NCBI RefSeq assembly: GCF_039871975.1
Contig: NZ_JBDPLL010000001.1
Direction: 5' to 3' (one strand)
Source of the DNA: Trichormus_B sp936914905
GTDB taxonomy: Bacteria; Cyanobacteriota; Cyanobacteriia; Cyanobacteriales; Nostocaceae
DNA length: 64,000 nucleotides
Shown here in pieces: positions 49,600-58,828 of the stretch; positions within the stretch are counted from its first letter, which is position 1; each line of letters opens with the position of its first letter. Below the pieces are notes generated by a model, which saw only the letters and a list, made by a program, of their open reading frames with translations, was not told the origin of the DNA and did no database searches. A program made the position numbers and the translations under genes.

Positions 49600-50079
49600 C
49601 CAAACTTCGTTGATTTATTCCACTTTAATATTCATTCCGACTATAAAATTTGATGGAAACAAGTTGACAGACTTAGGTTTATTTACGATTTGTCGTAATT
49701 TAATTAAATTGAAAATATAAAAATTAATATTTACACTCCAGTGAGAGCCTACTTATAAATTAAATATTAACTAGGGTATGTTACGCCTATCTAAGAATTT
49801 GGGAATTTGAGAGAGTGAGGATTAGCCGTAACGCACCATATTTCTCGGTGCATTAAGCTTTGCTATAACGCACTCTACAATTTAATATTTACTTTATAAA
49901 CCATCTCCGATACAGTATATTGTAACTTCACGTAGATAAACTAAAAATCCAAAATCAACCATCAAATAGCTTTTACTCCTAACTCCCGCTGTAACTATTT
50001 AGACAAACCCGCATAACCAAAACCAACATTAAATCAGCGCTACCAGATAGCCAAAGAATCAAAATTTGCCAACTTCACA
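49600..50079. other. Intergenic region, nothing recognised
   Basis: AT-rich, with many stops in all frames. It includes a short phrase GTTACGCC/TAACGCACCA near 49,778-49,835. No gene, RNA or repeat I can support. Confidence 0.35.
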
Positions 50080-50464
50080 TTACAACTTCACATTATTAGG
50101 TAAAGCATAGCGTTGAGAACTGCTAATCTTTTGTAAAGGAGCAATACCTACATAATCTTTCTCCTTAATACCATATTTTTGCAGTATATTACCATGATAC
50201 AGATTTATTTTAAAATCTGGTATGTTCTTAGTTTTGAAACTCTTGTCAAACTCTAAATAGCTAATTCCATCTTCAATAATAAAACTCACTTTCCCCTCAA
50301 TTCTATGTTCCAAAGTATTAAAGCTTTCAGATTCTGCTACTAAACTAGCCACATTTTTTACCGACTGAGGATGATTATTTATCGGAGTTGATTTTATTTC
50401 CTTTGTACAACCTAAGCTGAAAAACAATCACCATACCGACAATAACTAAAAGGTGGAATCTCAT
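50080..50464 (-). pseudogene. DM13-domain lipoprotein with an N-terminal frameshift
   Basis: An ATG at 50,464 begins MRFHLLVIVGMVIVF, a lipoprotein signal. The lipobox and the rest (SLGCTKEIKSTPINNH) are in another frame, reached only by a one-base shift near 50,425. The downstream frame has SYLEFDKSFKTKNIPDFKIN and GISSSQRYALPNNVKL-like DM13 features (FxFDxSFKTxxxPDxxV). DM13 domains are proposed to have electron-transfer or regulatory roles. If translation started at TTG 50,427 the signal would be lost, so it is probably non-functional; a sequencing error at the homopolymer is an alternative. Confidence 0.6.
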
Positions 50465-50678
50465 ACTTTAACTTCCTTTAAATTATCCTTAATGAGAATT
50501 TCAAGTATGATGCCATCATTTAAATTAATTTAGCCTGAGATCTTGTTTAGAATTCGGTCAATCTTTTTTGATAAAAACAGCTTTGATAAAAACAGCAATT
50601 AGCATACTTAATGTGACAATAATTAACAGGTGAACGAAGTACAGAACATATTAAGAAAGGTCACACACTAAAGGATTA

Positions 50679-51482
50679 TTACTGGTTACGGATACATTCT
50701 GAATTATTACTATTCGCATAACATAATTTCGCAAAATAAGCAATATTCGATAAAATTAAAAAATCAATAGTTTTAAACTGTCTGTCAATAGCCGGTAAAC
50801 TACATATTTTAGATCCAATATTCAAATAAGCTTGTAAAATATTTGGAATTTCAACATTATATATATTAGGACAATCTTGATCAATTTCCACAGAGTATTC
50901 TGAATTTGGCTCAATTAAAATACTTGGATGCATCAAACCATGATGCTGAAAATAATAATAAGCATAAGTAGCTTGGACAGGACATTGTGTAAGTAATGAT
51001 GCACAACCAAAAAGATATTGTTTTCGACTCCAAATCAAATAATTAGCTAATCCTTCCCAAAGTAACAAAAATGTATGAAGATTCCGATATTCTTTAGCTA
51101 TACACGCACGTCCAACTTCTACAGATGATCGAAGTAAAAGATCAGGAATTTTACCGATATTAAATATCTCAGCAGAATCGAACCCTAAACCTTTACCAGC
51201 CATTGTATAGGTTTGCATCCTATATGTACCAATAGTTTTGCCAGTATCTTTAGCAATAAGTATCAAGTGATGACAAACATCATCAAATTTATCTCGATCC
51301 ATTTGTGTAACATTAGAACCAGAAAATCCCAAACCTAGTTCTAAATTAAAAACCTGAAAACGCAAACGGAAAACAGATTCTAATTCTTCCTCATTTGCAG
51401 CCAGTCGTACAATATACTTATCATTTTGCAAAATGGGGAAGTCAATAGGATGTAGTTGAGAAGAGATGATATGGTAATACAT
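50679..51482 (-). CDS. GNAT-fold acyltransferase, OlsB/hemolysin-like
   Basis: 267 residues. The N-terminal part has YIVRLAANEEELESVFRLRF and DKFDDVCHHLILIAKDTGKT, then IGTYRMQTYTMA. The acceptor region is SVEVGRACIAKEYRNLHTFL. This is the pattern of the acetyltransferase-5 group, including ornithine-lipid N-acyltransferase OlsB and the misnamed 'hemolysins', which use acyl-ACP. No olsA partner is adjacent. It stands between a broken lipoprotein gene and a long empty spacer; intact frame. The substrate is unknown. Confidence 0.7.
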   Translation of the reverse strand: MYYHIISSQLHPIDFPILQNDKYIVRLAANEEELESVFRLRFQVFNLELGLGFSGSNVTQMDRDKFDDVCHHLILIAKDTGKTIGTYRMQTYTMAGKGLGFDSAEIFNIGKIPDLLLRSSVEVGRACIAKEYRNLHTFLLLWEGLANYLIWSRKQYLFGCASLLTQCPVQATYAYYYFQHHGLMHPSILIEPNSEYSVEIDQDCPNIYNVEIPNILQAYLNIGSKICSLPAIDRQFKTIDFLILSNIAYFAKLCYANSNNSECIRNQ

Positions 51483-52343
51483 TTACATCTGTTTTCCTAC
51501 TTATACAGCAGCGGTCATCCGATTTTGGATTTTAAATTTTGGACGTTTGAGAGGCTCAGTTGAACACTTTTGAATTGATGACACAGATAAGTCCTGCGTT
51601 TTACCATCAAGAAATTATTCAATAGAGGTCAGTAATCAGTAGGAAAGCCTTATTATTAGATAGCTTTACCTACAATATATTGTGCTGTATGCATGAAAAA
51701 TCCTACTCAGACTAAGATATAGAGCAGATAACAGAGATAATATACATTCAATGATTAGGGAGCATCCCAATAAAAGCAAAAATCACGGAGGTACTATACC
51801 TCTTGCAAAATTGTTTCTGTCGTTATGATATAGAGGTTTAGATTTTATGTATTTTTGGTGTTCTTTGCGCTCGCTAATTCAAACATAAGCGTGCAACTCT
51901 AACTTTTAGGTAAAACAAAGACAATCGGCAATTATAACATAAAATTAATTCTGCAAGAGGTATAGTACCTCCGTGAATTCAAAATGCTTCTTTTAGAAGA
52001 GCTACCCTAACAAAATATCTCCGAAGGAGATGCTATACGAACAAAATTCAAAATGAATACGGCGTGAGCTTTTCCGAGGTTTGGAATGCTTGGTTTATTT
52101 ACGCCGTACTGTACTATTTCAAAAACTCTTTAAAACTCTCTTTCCTTCGCCTTCTTTGCGTCCTTTGTAGTTTGTTTATTTCATGCCTTAGATAAGTTGT
52201 ATGGTCAGATAAAAATAGACTTACACATTTGGGATAGTCCCAAGGATTATGAAGCTGAGATTACTTTTATTATCGACATATTGAACAATAAAATCTGGCA
52301 ATAAGATACACATTTATAGGAAAATAGGCTGAAAACCCTGAAA
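51483..52343. other. Long spacer, MITE-rich, no gene
   Basis: No coding sequence supported. It contains a solitary ISKra4-type end GGGAGCATCCCAA at 51,758-51,770 and the MITE at 51,784-51,975. AT-rich sequence with repeated cyanobacterial phrases (CTTTGCGTCCTTTG near 52,152) follows. Confidence 0.5.
51784..51975. mobile_element. MITE-like element with 29-bp inverted repeats
   Basis: CACGGAGGTACTATACCTCT plus TGCAAAATT on the left and its complement on the right (ending CCTCCGTG at 51,975) differ at one base. Each arm contains its own small palindrome GAGGTA-CTA-TACCTC. The 192-bp interior has no reading frame. It is probably moved by a transposase elsewhere. Confidence 0.7.
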
Positions 52344-52380
52344 TAGAACCCTAAAAAGTCAAAAAGTTTTTAGGGTTCTA
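52344..52380. terminator. Perfect 14-bp hairpin, possible terminator
   Basis: TAGAACCCTAAAAA (52,344-52,357) and TTTTTAGGGTTCTA (52,367-52,380) are perfect complements with a 9-nt loop. It is isolated from any gene end, so its role is uncertain. Confidence 0.5.
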
Positions 52381-52385
52381 TGTAT

Positions 52386-52453
52386 TTTAAGTCGGGGATG
52401 AAAGCCATCTAGAGGCTAAAGCCTCCGGTGACTTTTCCCCAGGATGACTTAAA
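52386..52453. repeat. Structured 68-nt element, three nested stems
   Basis: Outer TTTAAGTC/GACTTAAA, middle GGGGA/TCCCC and inner GAGGC-TAAA-GCCTC. It immediately follows the hairpin at 52,344-52,380. It could be a small structured RNA or the end of an IS200/IS605-type element. Confidence 0.4.
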
Positions 52454-52536
52454 GAAGATTAATTTTCCATCTTAGGGGTTATAAAGTTGCCTAAACTATG
52501 TTATCATCATCGATGACCTTCTGCTTCTTAACCCTC

Positions 52537-52565
52537 AAAAAACCCCCGCACATATGTCCGGGGGC
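52537..52565 (-). terminator. Rho-independent terminator of nadK
   Basis: On the minus strand GCCCCCGGACATATGTGCGGGGG is followed by TTTTTT, 40 bp after the nadK stop. Confidence 0.8.
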
Positions 52566-52605
52566 AAAAATAATTTTTCTTTAATTTGCAAACCCTAATA
52601 GCTGC

Positions 52606-53526
52606 TTAATTGCGATAATTATTACTGTAGCGAACCCTGGTACCAGCCCAAAGTAACTTCTCCCGCAGCGTTTGATAATATGAATTATTCTCCCGCAAAA
52701 CAATAAATTTAGCCCAACAATCAGCCATTTGCACATCAACACGATGTCCCGGCCAAATTGAAGTAGATAAAACCCCATCCATCCACAATTTTGTACTTAA
52801 ATCATAATCACCCAGAGGCCAAATACTTACCACCGAACCAGGAGGTAAAATCAGAGGACGACTAGAAAGACTCATGGGACAAATGGGTGTAATAGTAATT
52901 GCCTCCATGCCATCATGCATAATTGGTCCACTGGCAGAAACTGTATAACCAGTTGAACCAGTGGGAGTAGAGACAATTAACCCATCTCCTACATACTGAT
53001 CAACTACCTCACCATCAATTTCCATTTCGAGAATTGAGGTAATCATCCGGTCAGCAGAAGCGGGTTTTACACAAAACTCGTTCAAAGCGAGGAACTGTTC
53101 AGTCACCGGTTCTAGGTTTGTCCGATCACCCTCATATACAGCTGCTTCCAACATCATCCTTCGCTGGAGAGCATAACGATCTTCAAACAGCCGATCCCAA
53201 ACTTGTTCTGGATCTTTAAACTCATCCATTGACTCGGTTAAAAACCCCAAATGGCCTCCCACATTCACTCCCAAAATCGGGATACCAGCTGGGGCTAAAT
53301 GCCTCGCACTCGTCAAAACAGTACCATCACCACCAAGTACCAAAGCTAAATCAATTGGTTGACTTGAGGATGCTAAAAACACCGGATAGGGGTTATCTTT
53401 TGGTCCGCTAGGCCCCACCAAAACTCGGCACTGATGGTATTCTAGTTGTTTAGCACAGAGTTCTGCCCAGCGTTTACTCTGGGAATCTCGCGCTTTATAA
53501 GCAATTATAACCTGCTTTAGTTGCAC
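52606..53526 (-). CDS. nadK: NAD kinase NadK
   Basis: 306 residues. NAD kinase makes NADP+ from NAD+ and ATP (or polyphosphate). The diagnostic GGDG motif is in LALVLGGDGTVLTSARHLAP near 62. Next are NVGGHLGFLTES, and the NE/D and glycine-rich region LALNEFCVKPASADRMITSI. Then comes DGLIVSTPTGSTGYTVSASG, and PICPMSLSSRPLILPPGSVV. Cyanobacteria usually carry two NadK types; which one this is cannot be told here. It starts 6 bp after the ndhE stop, on the same strand, so it is probably the last gene of the ndhAIGE unit. A terminator lies at 52,537. Confidence 0.93.
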   Translation of the reverse strand: MQLKQVIIAYKARDSQSKRWAELCAKQLEYHQCRVLVGPSGPKDNPYPVFLASSSQPIDLALVLGGDGTVLTSARHLAPAGIPILGVNVGGHLGFLTESMDEFKDPEQVWDRLFEDRYALQRRMMLEAAVYEGDRTNLEPVTEQFLALNEFCVKPASADRMITSILEMEIDGEVVDQYVGDGLIVSTPTGSTGYTVSASGPIMHDGMEAITITPICPMSLSSRPLILPPGSVVSIWPLGDYDLSTKLWMDGVLSTSIWPGHRVDVQMADCWAKFIVLRENNSYYQTLREKLLWAGTRVRYSNNYRN

Positions 53527-53532
53527 GTACTG

Positions 53533-53838
53533 TTACCATTTCAGGAGATTAAACTGCTCCATATCGACGGTATCACGGTTGCGATAAATGGCCAGCACGA
53601 TTGCTAACCCAACCGCCGCTTCAGCAGCTGCCACGGTAATCACAAAAACTGTGAAAACTTGACCCTTAATTAATGTTGAATCGAGAAAGTTGGAAAATGC
53701 CATTAAATTCAGATTAACAGCATTCAGCAACAACTCAATTGACATCAGTACCCGCACAGCGTTACGGCTAGTAATTAAGCCATAGATACCAATGCAAAAC
53801 AAAGCTGCTGCTAGTAATAAAAAGTATTGAAGTTGCAT
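53533..53838 (-). CDS. ndhE: NDH-1 subunit NdhE (NuoK-like)
   Basis: 101 residues, three membrane helices: MQLQYFLLLAAALFCIGIYG, VRVLMSIELLLNAVNLNLMA (with the conserved membrane Glu in IELLLNAVN) and VFVITVAAAEAAVGLAIVLA. The end is ...MEQFNLLKW. Proton-pumping membrane-arm subunit of cyanobacterial NDH-1 used in respiration and cyclic electron flow. Separated from ndhG by a 14-bp tandem repeat array; nadK follows after 6 bp. Confidence 0.93.
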   Translation of the reverse strand: MQLQYFLLLAAALFCIGIYGLITSRNAVRVLMSIELLLNAVNLNLMAFSNFLDSTLIKGQVFTVFVITVAAAEAAVGLAIVLAIYRNRDTVDMEQFNLLKW

Positions 53839-53928
53839 GATTGGTAATTAGTGATTGGTAATTAGTGATTGGTAATTAGTGATTGGTAATTAGTGATTGG
53901 TAATTAGTGATTGGTAATTAGTGATTGG
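53838..53928. repeat. 14-bp tandem repeat array within the ndh cluster
   Basis: Six perfect copies of TGATTGGTAATTAG (starting 53,838) plus a seventh partial, then the small hairpin GGGTGA-TTTA-TCACCC and three AATTACC units up to 53,962. It fills the ndhG-ndhE spacer; the first unit begins at the last base of the ndhE start codon complement. Confidence 0.9.
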
Positions 53929-53962
53929 GTGATTTATCACCCAATTACCAATTACCAATTAC

Positions 53963-54580
53963 CTATTCTTCAGTTCCAGTACCGCTACCAGTTAATACCA
54001 ATTTTCTGGGGCGTTCTGGCAAGGTTAAGATTGTTTGTGGCATATCAGAAGAAGCTACTTCGTCTGGTAAATACTCACGACGAGCCAAAATAATTGCTCC
54101 CACCATTGCCATCAGCAACAAAATAGAAGCCAATTCAAAGGGCAGCAAAAAGTCAGTGAAGAAATGTTCACCAATCAAAACTATAGAACTTTCACCAGCC
54201 ACAGGCACAGAGGAATATGCCCAAGGCGTTGCCAGTACCATCGTACTTAAAAGGGCAAACAGTCCTATACTCACCACAGATGTAATTATTTTTCGCAACC
54301 CAGCACTAGGTAAAGGTAAAAAATCCTGACGCTTGTTGACCAACATAATAGCAAACAAAATCAGCACGTTAATCGCACCCACATAAATCAAAATTTGTGC
54401 TGCTGCGACAAAATCACCATTTAGTAACAGGTACAGTCCAGCCATGCTGATGAATACACCACCTAGCAAAAACGCTGAATACACGATGTTAGAAAACAGC
54501 ACTACACCCAATGCTGCCCCAATCATCATTACACCTAATATGCCAAATGAAACAACTTGTACTCCTTCCGCTAGATTCAC
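53963..54580 (-). CDS. ndhG: NDH-1 subunit NdhG (NuoJ-like)
   Basis: 205 residues with five membrane helices. The typical start is MNLAEGVQVVSFGILGVMMI. The second helix region ALGVVLFSNIVYSAFLLGGV is followed by AAQILIYVGAINVLILFAIM, the pi-bulge-bearing conserved segment. Next is the C-terminal helix LPFELASILLLMAMVGAIIL. The soluble tail (REYLPDEVASSDMPQTILTL) is usual for cyanobacterial NdhG. Part of ndhA-ndhI-ndhG-ndhE. Confidence 0.92.
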   Translation of the reverse strand: MNLAEGVQVVSFGILGVMMIGAALGVVLFSNIVYSAFLLGGVFISMAGLYLLLNGDFVAAAQILIYVGAINVLILFAIMLVNKRQDFLPLPSAGLRKIITSVVSIGLFALLSTMVLATPWAYSSVPVAGESSIVLIGEHFFTDFLLPFELASILLLMAMVGAIILARREYLPDEVASSDMPQTILTLPERPRKLVLTGSGTGTEE

Positions 54581-54656
54581 TTTATTTTTTCCTTTGTGAG
54601 TTGTGAGTTGTTAGTTGTAGATATGTTCCGATGGAACTTTTATAGTTATCAGTTTG

Positions 54657-55256
54657 TTAACTGTTTACTGTTAACTTTTCACTGATTTCTACAAGGTCTT
54701 CTGGACAAGAACCACCACGGGGAGCATCTGCGGGTACGCCGTGGGGTTCGAGTACGCCTTTAGGTAGGTAAACCAGTTCCCGCAAGGGTATCACCATTGG
54801 ATCGTCTGTTACCTTGTAAGGCAGTCGTCCTAGTGCTACGTTATCGTAGTTCAATTCATGGCGATCATAGGTAGCAAGCTCGTATTCTTCTGTCATGGAT
54901 AGGCAGTTAGTGGGGCAGTATTCCACGCAGTTACCACAGAAGATGCAAACTCCGAAATCAATACTGTAGTGTTTGAGTCTTTTCTTCTTGATGGCTTTGT
55001 CCATTTCCCAATCAACTACAGGGAGGTTAATGGGACAAACACGCACACAAACTTCACAAGCTATGCATTTGTCAAATTCATAGTGAATCCTACCCCGAAA
55101 CCGTTCCCCAGGAATCAATTTTTCATAGGGATACTGTACGGTAATAGGACGACGCTGCATGTGGTCAAAGGTGACAGATAAACCTTGCCCAATGTAACGC
55201 GCTGATTGTAATGCTTCTTTGGCGTAATCACCAACTTGTTTGAGGAACTTTAGCAT
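54657..55256 (-). CDS. ndhI: NDH-1 subunit NdhI (NuoI-like, two 4Fe-4S clusters)
   Basis: 199 residues. Two ferredoxin-type motifs: C64-C67-C70-C74 (CIACEVCVRVCP) and C104-C107-C110-C114 (CIFCGNCVEYCP). The N-terminal amphipathic helix (FLKQVGDYAKEALQSARYIG) attaches it to the membrane arm. NdhI passes electrons from ferredoxin through the peripheral arm of NDH-1. It is 103 bp after ndhA and 76 bp before ndhG, same strand. Confidence 0.95.
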   Translation of the reverse strand: MLKFLKQVGDYAKEALQSARYIGQGLSVTFDHMQRRPITVQYPYEKLIPGERFRGRIHYEFDKCIACEVCVRVCPINLPVVDWEMDKAIKKKRLKHYSIDFGVCIFCGNCVEYCPTNCLSMTEEYELATYDRHELNYDNVALGRLPYKVTDDPMVIPLRELVYLPKGVLEPHGVPADAPRGGSCPEDLVEISEKLTVNS

Positions 55257-55359
55257 TATTGGTGTCTCTACTCTTTTCAGGTGATAGATGATTGGTGATT
55301 AGTCATTAGTCATTACTTTTCTAATTTTGACTTTTGACTTTAATATCCCCACTCCCCTA

Positions 55360-56478
55360 TTAGCTACCAAAGGCGAAGGGAAAAGCTAATTTTAGGGCTG
55401 CGGTTAATAGGAGATTAACTAAACCAACTGGTAGCAAGAACTTCCATCCTAAATCTAGTAATTGGTCAATTCTTACCCGTGGTACAGTCCAACGGATGAG
55501 GATGGCCAAAAATACTAGAAAATAGGCTTTGAGTACGGTCATGGTAATGCCGAAAGCGGCTGTTACTACTTGTAGTACAGGGTTGTTAGGACTTACTCCT
55601 AGCACATTACCCAGTAAATCTATAGGGATAGGAAAATGCCAACCACCCAAGTATAAAATTGCTACTAGCAAAGAAGAAAGGATCAGGTTAATGTAAGAAC
55701 CCAGGTAAAATAAACCAAATTTCATACCTGAGTATTCGGTTTGATACCCTGCTACTAGTTCTTCTTCTGCTTCGGGTAAGTCAAAGGGTAAGCGTTCGCA
55801 TTCTGCTAAAGCGGCAATCCAAAAAATTATGAAACCCAATGGTTGTCGCCAAATGTTCCAACCAAGAATGCCAAAATTAGATTGCTGATTGACGATATCA
55901 ACCGTGCTGAGGCTATTAGACATCATTGCGATCGCTAACACACTCAGCGCCAACGGAATTTCATAACTAATTGACTGCGCTGCTGCCCGTAAACCACCCA
56001 ATAGGGAGTATTTATTATTGGATGCGTAGCCTGCCATCAACAAGCCAATTGGCTGAATACTAGATAATGCAATCCATAAAAAGACTCCCATACCCACATT
56101 AGTAATGACGATATTCTCCCCAAAAGGGACAATCAGAAACGACAAGAATACCGGGATTACGACAATTACTGGGCCAAGAGTAAAAAGCCAGCGATCTGCT
56201 TTTGCTGGGACGATATCTTCTTTAAAGATTAGCTTTAGACCATCTGCTACAGGCACTAATAACCCAAAAGGCCCTTGATATTCAGGGCCAATTCGTTGCT
56301 GTGCCGCAGCAGAAATTTTCCGTTCTAGCCAGGTCGCAACCAGTACGCCCACCGTTGCACCAATCAGCATCAGGATCATTGGTAATGGCATCCAAATCGC
56401 TTTGGCTACCCCTAGTGGTATACCTAAATCCCTGACAGATTGAATAAAAGTTCCTTGGAGGTCAATTCCTGCATTCAT
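55360..56478 (-). CDS. ndhA: NDH-1 subunit NdhA (NuoH-like)
   Basis: 372 residues, eight membrane helices. Quinone-site features: GVLVATWLERKISAAAQQRI, GPEYQGPFGLLVPVADGLKL, IFKEDIVPAKADRWLFTLGP, and the acidic loop ALAECERLPFDLPEAEEELV, AGYQTEYSGMKFGLFYLGSY. This is the complete NuoH pattern linking the peripheral arm to the proton-pumping arm. First gene of the ndhAIGE cluster; the promoter presumably lies in 56,479-57,038. Confidence 0.95.
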   Translation of the reverse strand: MNAGIDLQGTFIQSVRDLGIPLGVAKAIWMPLPMILMLIGATVGVLVATWLERKISAAAQQRIGPEYQGPFGLLVPVADGLKLIFKEDIVPAKADRWLFTLGPVIVVIPVFLSFLIVPFGENIVITNVGMGVFLWIALSSIQPIGLLMAGYASNNKYSLLGGLRAAAQSISYEIPLALSVLAIAMMSNSLSTVDIVNQQSNFGILGWNIWRQPLGFIIFWIAALAECERLPFDLPEAEEELVAGYQTEYSGMKFGLFYLGSYINLILSSLLVAILYLGGWHFPIPIDLLGNVLGVSPNNPVLQVVTAAFGITMTVLKAYFLVFLAILIRWTVPRVRIDQLLDLGWKFLLPVGLVNLLLTAALKLAFPFAFGS

Positions 56479-57038
56479 TTTTGCTACTCTTTAAATCTTC
56501 AAGTCATGGTGAATCACAACTAGTTGAGTTAATAAGTGTAAATTCACTGGTTGATAATCTCTGCCGAGATGATGCCTAATTGTAGATTTGTTACCAATCC
56601 ATGAGTTTAGTATATCCTGGGATGGTTTTCACGGGATTAACCAAGATGACAACTTCTACTTATGGTTGGGATTAAGAAAGAAGAGGGTGTGGAGGATAGT
56701 GGAGATTAGGAGGATGGGGAGGATGAGGGAGATGGGGGGAGCAGATGTGAAATTTCTGCTTTTAACTCCTGAACTCCTAATACTTCCGCCTAAATTGTCT
56801 TATTTTCCGGCACTGATGGCTGTCATGACAGCACCAATTTTAATATTATCTAGTTGAGATATTTAAGTGCAAGCCGACTTCATCAGACAGATGACACTTA
56901 TCAATCTGTCCACTGTTGGGCGTTAATCCCAAATCTCAAATCTAAAATTGGTTTCTTGTCACCTAAATTGCGGAAAAATTCCTCTTAACTGTCACCTGTT
57001 ACCTGTCACCTGTTAAGAGTCAACTATTTTCCAGCTAG
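56479..57038. other. Spacer between ndhA and gltA
   Basis: No gene. It holds a G-rich tract (GGAGGATGGGGAGGATGAGG, 56,690-56,747) like that at 31,202 and a CACCTGTTACCTGTCACCTG microrepeat near 56,992. It presumably contains the ndhA promoter. Confidence 0.4.
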
Positions 57039-58175
57039 TTAACGCTTGTCAATGGGAATGTAAGTGATTTCGTGATGACCGTTATAAACTTGGGTAGGAC
57101 GGAAAATCCGGTTTTCTGCAAGTTGTTCTTTCCAGTGTGCTAACCAACCAGCCACACGAGCGATCGCAAATACAGGTGTAAATAAATCCGTGGGAATTCC
57201 CATTTTCCTATACACTAACCCAGAGTAAAAGTCAACATTAGGATAAATCCCTTTGCTGCCGACTTTCTCGGCCATTACCCATTCTACTTCTTGAGCAACT
57301 TCATAATACTTGTCGTAGCCAAACTTATCGAAAAGTTGCTCTGCCAATCGTTGTAAGATAGTTGCCCGTGGATCTTTTACCTTATATACACGGTGTCCGA
57401 ACCCCATGATTTTCGCCTTATTTTGCAGACGATCTTCTATGTAGGAACGGACATTATCGACACAGCCAATTTCTTCCAACATCTCTATAACTTCTTCGTT
57501 AGCACCACCATGGAGCGGACCGCCTAAAGTACCTACCGCACTGGCAACCACAGCATAAGGGTCAGTTAAGGTAGAAGCTGTAACTCTCGCACTGAAGGTA
57601 GAAGCATTCATTGTATGCTCAACGTGCAGAATCAAACAGATGTCAAAAATTCGCGCTGCTAACGGATCGGGTTCTTTCTCATTGAGCATATACAAGAAGT
57701 TGCCGGCATAATCCAAATCATCCCTTGGTTTTACTGGATCATTACCCTTCCGCATCAACTGGAAAGCCGCTACCATTGTGGGAATTGTCGCTACTAAACG
57801 TACTACTGCATTCCGAATATAGACAGGATTATGTAAGTCACGACGAGAATAAAATAAACCCAAGGCAGCAGCAGAGGCTTGTAGAGCATCCATTGGATGA
57901 CCGCTTTCGGGGAAGCATTTCATCATATCCCGAATGCGGTATTTTATCCGCCTGTGGGTACAAACTTCATCTTCAAAAGCCGTCAATTCTTCCTTGTTTG
58001 GCAATTCACCCCAGATTAAGAGATAAGCAGTTTCTAAGAATGTACTTCTTTCTGCTAATTCCTCAATCCGAATGCCACGATACTCCAGTATTCCCTTTTG
58101 CCCATCTACATAACTAATACTCGATTGAGCTGCGGGAATGCCTTCTAAACCAGGCTTGTATTCGCACACCGTCAT
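57039..58175 (-). CDS. gltA: Citrate synthase GltA
   Basis: 378 residues, the usual bacterial short type. It condenses acetyl-CoA and oxaloacetate. Seen: the N-terminal GLEGIPAAQSSISYVDGQKG with ILEYRGIRIEEL, HPMDALQASAAALGLFYS, LHVEHTMNASTFSARVTAST, GTLGGPLHGGANEEVIEMLE (active-site His), IMGFGHRVYKVKDPRA (second His), and VDFYSGLVYRKMGIP with the catalytic Asp. In cyanobacteria it feeds 2-oxoglutarate for nitrogen assimilation. gltA next to ndhA is a conserved cyanobacterial arrangement. Confidence 0.94.
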   Translation of the reverse strand: MTVCEYKPGLEGIPAAQSSISYVDGQKGILEYRGIRIEELAERSTFLETAYLLIWGELPNKEELTAFEDEVCTHRRIKYRIRDMMKCFPESGHPMDALQASAAALGLFYSRRDLHNPVYIRNAVVRLVATIPTMVAAFQLMRKGNDPVKPRDDLDYAGNFLYMLNEKEPDPLAARIFDICLILHVEHTMNASTFSARVTASTLTDPYAVVASAVGTLGGPLHGGANEEVIEMLEEIGCVDNVRSYIEDRLQNKAKIMGFGHRVYKVKDPRATILQRLAEQLFDKFGYDKYYEVAQEVEWVMAEKVGSKGIYPNVDFYSGLVYRKMGIPTDLFTPVFAIARVAGWLAHWKEQLAENRIFRPTQVYNGHHEITYIPIDKR

Positions 58176-58287
58176 GGCTACACCATTTGCTTTGTGAAAT
58201 ATCTGAACACGGTAACTCAGCAGAGATTATTTTCACCATAACAGTTGCCGATTTAACAACTATTCTATACGAAAGGTCCAAAAACTG

Positions 58288-58778
58288 TTATAGCCGGTAC
58301 TTGGGTGGTCTCAACCAGAAGATTTGACTACGATCCAAAGGAGAAGCATCATCTGGTAGTTTTATTCCGATCATACCTGCTTTTTGAAGGAGGAAGCGTT
58401 CTTTTGCTTCCCCGCACAGGAGAATCTCTGCCCAACTGCTCAAACATCGTAGTTTGTTGAGTATATAGTAGTTTGTTAAGTATAATGTTTCGGTTCCAAC
58501 CAGTGTGTGAGCCAATTGTTGATATTTCCTTCAAAGGTGAGATGGTGAGATATTTATAATTGAGAAAAGAGTCCCACAGCTATAAGTATTTCTGCTGTTT
58601 GGTATGCGCGGACTAGGGGACTAGTGAGAATTAAATCAAAATTTAAATCTAGTTTTAATAATCTTTGGGCTACTTTTTCGGTTTTTTCTCTTCCTTCTTT
58701 GGTTAGCTTACGTTCTTCATCTTTTAGCCCTGGTTGATGTTCTTCGGCGATCCCATAACGAATTAAATATAGTTCCAT
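58288..58778 (-). pseudogene. sixA: Phosphohistidine phosphatase SixA-like, broken
   Basis: The N-terminus at 58,778 is MELYLIRYGIAEEHQPGLKD; the catalytic RHG of histidine phosphatases has become RYG, losing the phospho-accepting His. The frame runs to LTSPLVRAYQTAEILIAVGL and stops at 58,554. After frameshifts the family's end reappears: CLSSWAEILLCGEAKERFLL, QKAGMIGIKLPDD and SQIFWLRPPKYRL, stop at 58,288. Total about 164 codons, the normal size. Between them the HEP-type motif is missing. Both the point mutation and the frame breaks indicate loss of function. Confidence 0.75.
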
Positions 58779-58828
58779 ATTTTTATTGTTGAGTATTCAA
58801 CTATAAGTTAGGCCTTATCAAATTTATA

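Noticed and set aside
53838..53928. Tandem 14-bp units as a CRISPR array
   Set aside because: Units are directly adjacent without unique spacers, far too short, and no cas genes are near.
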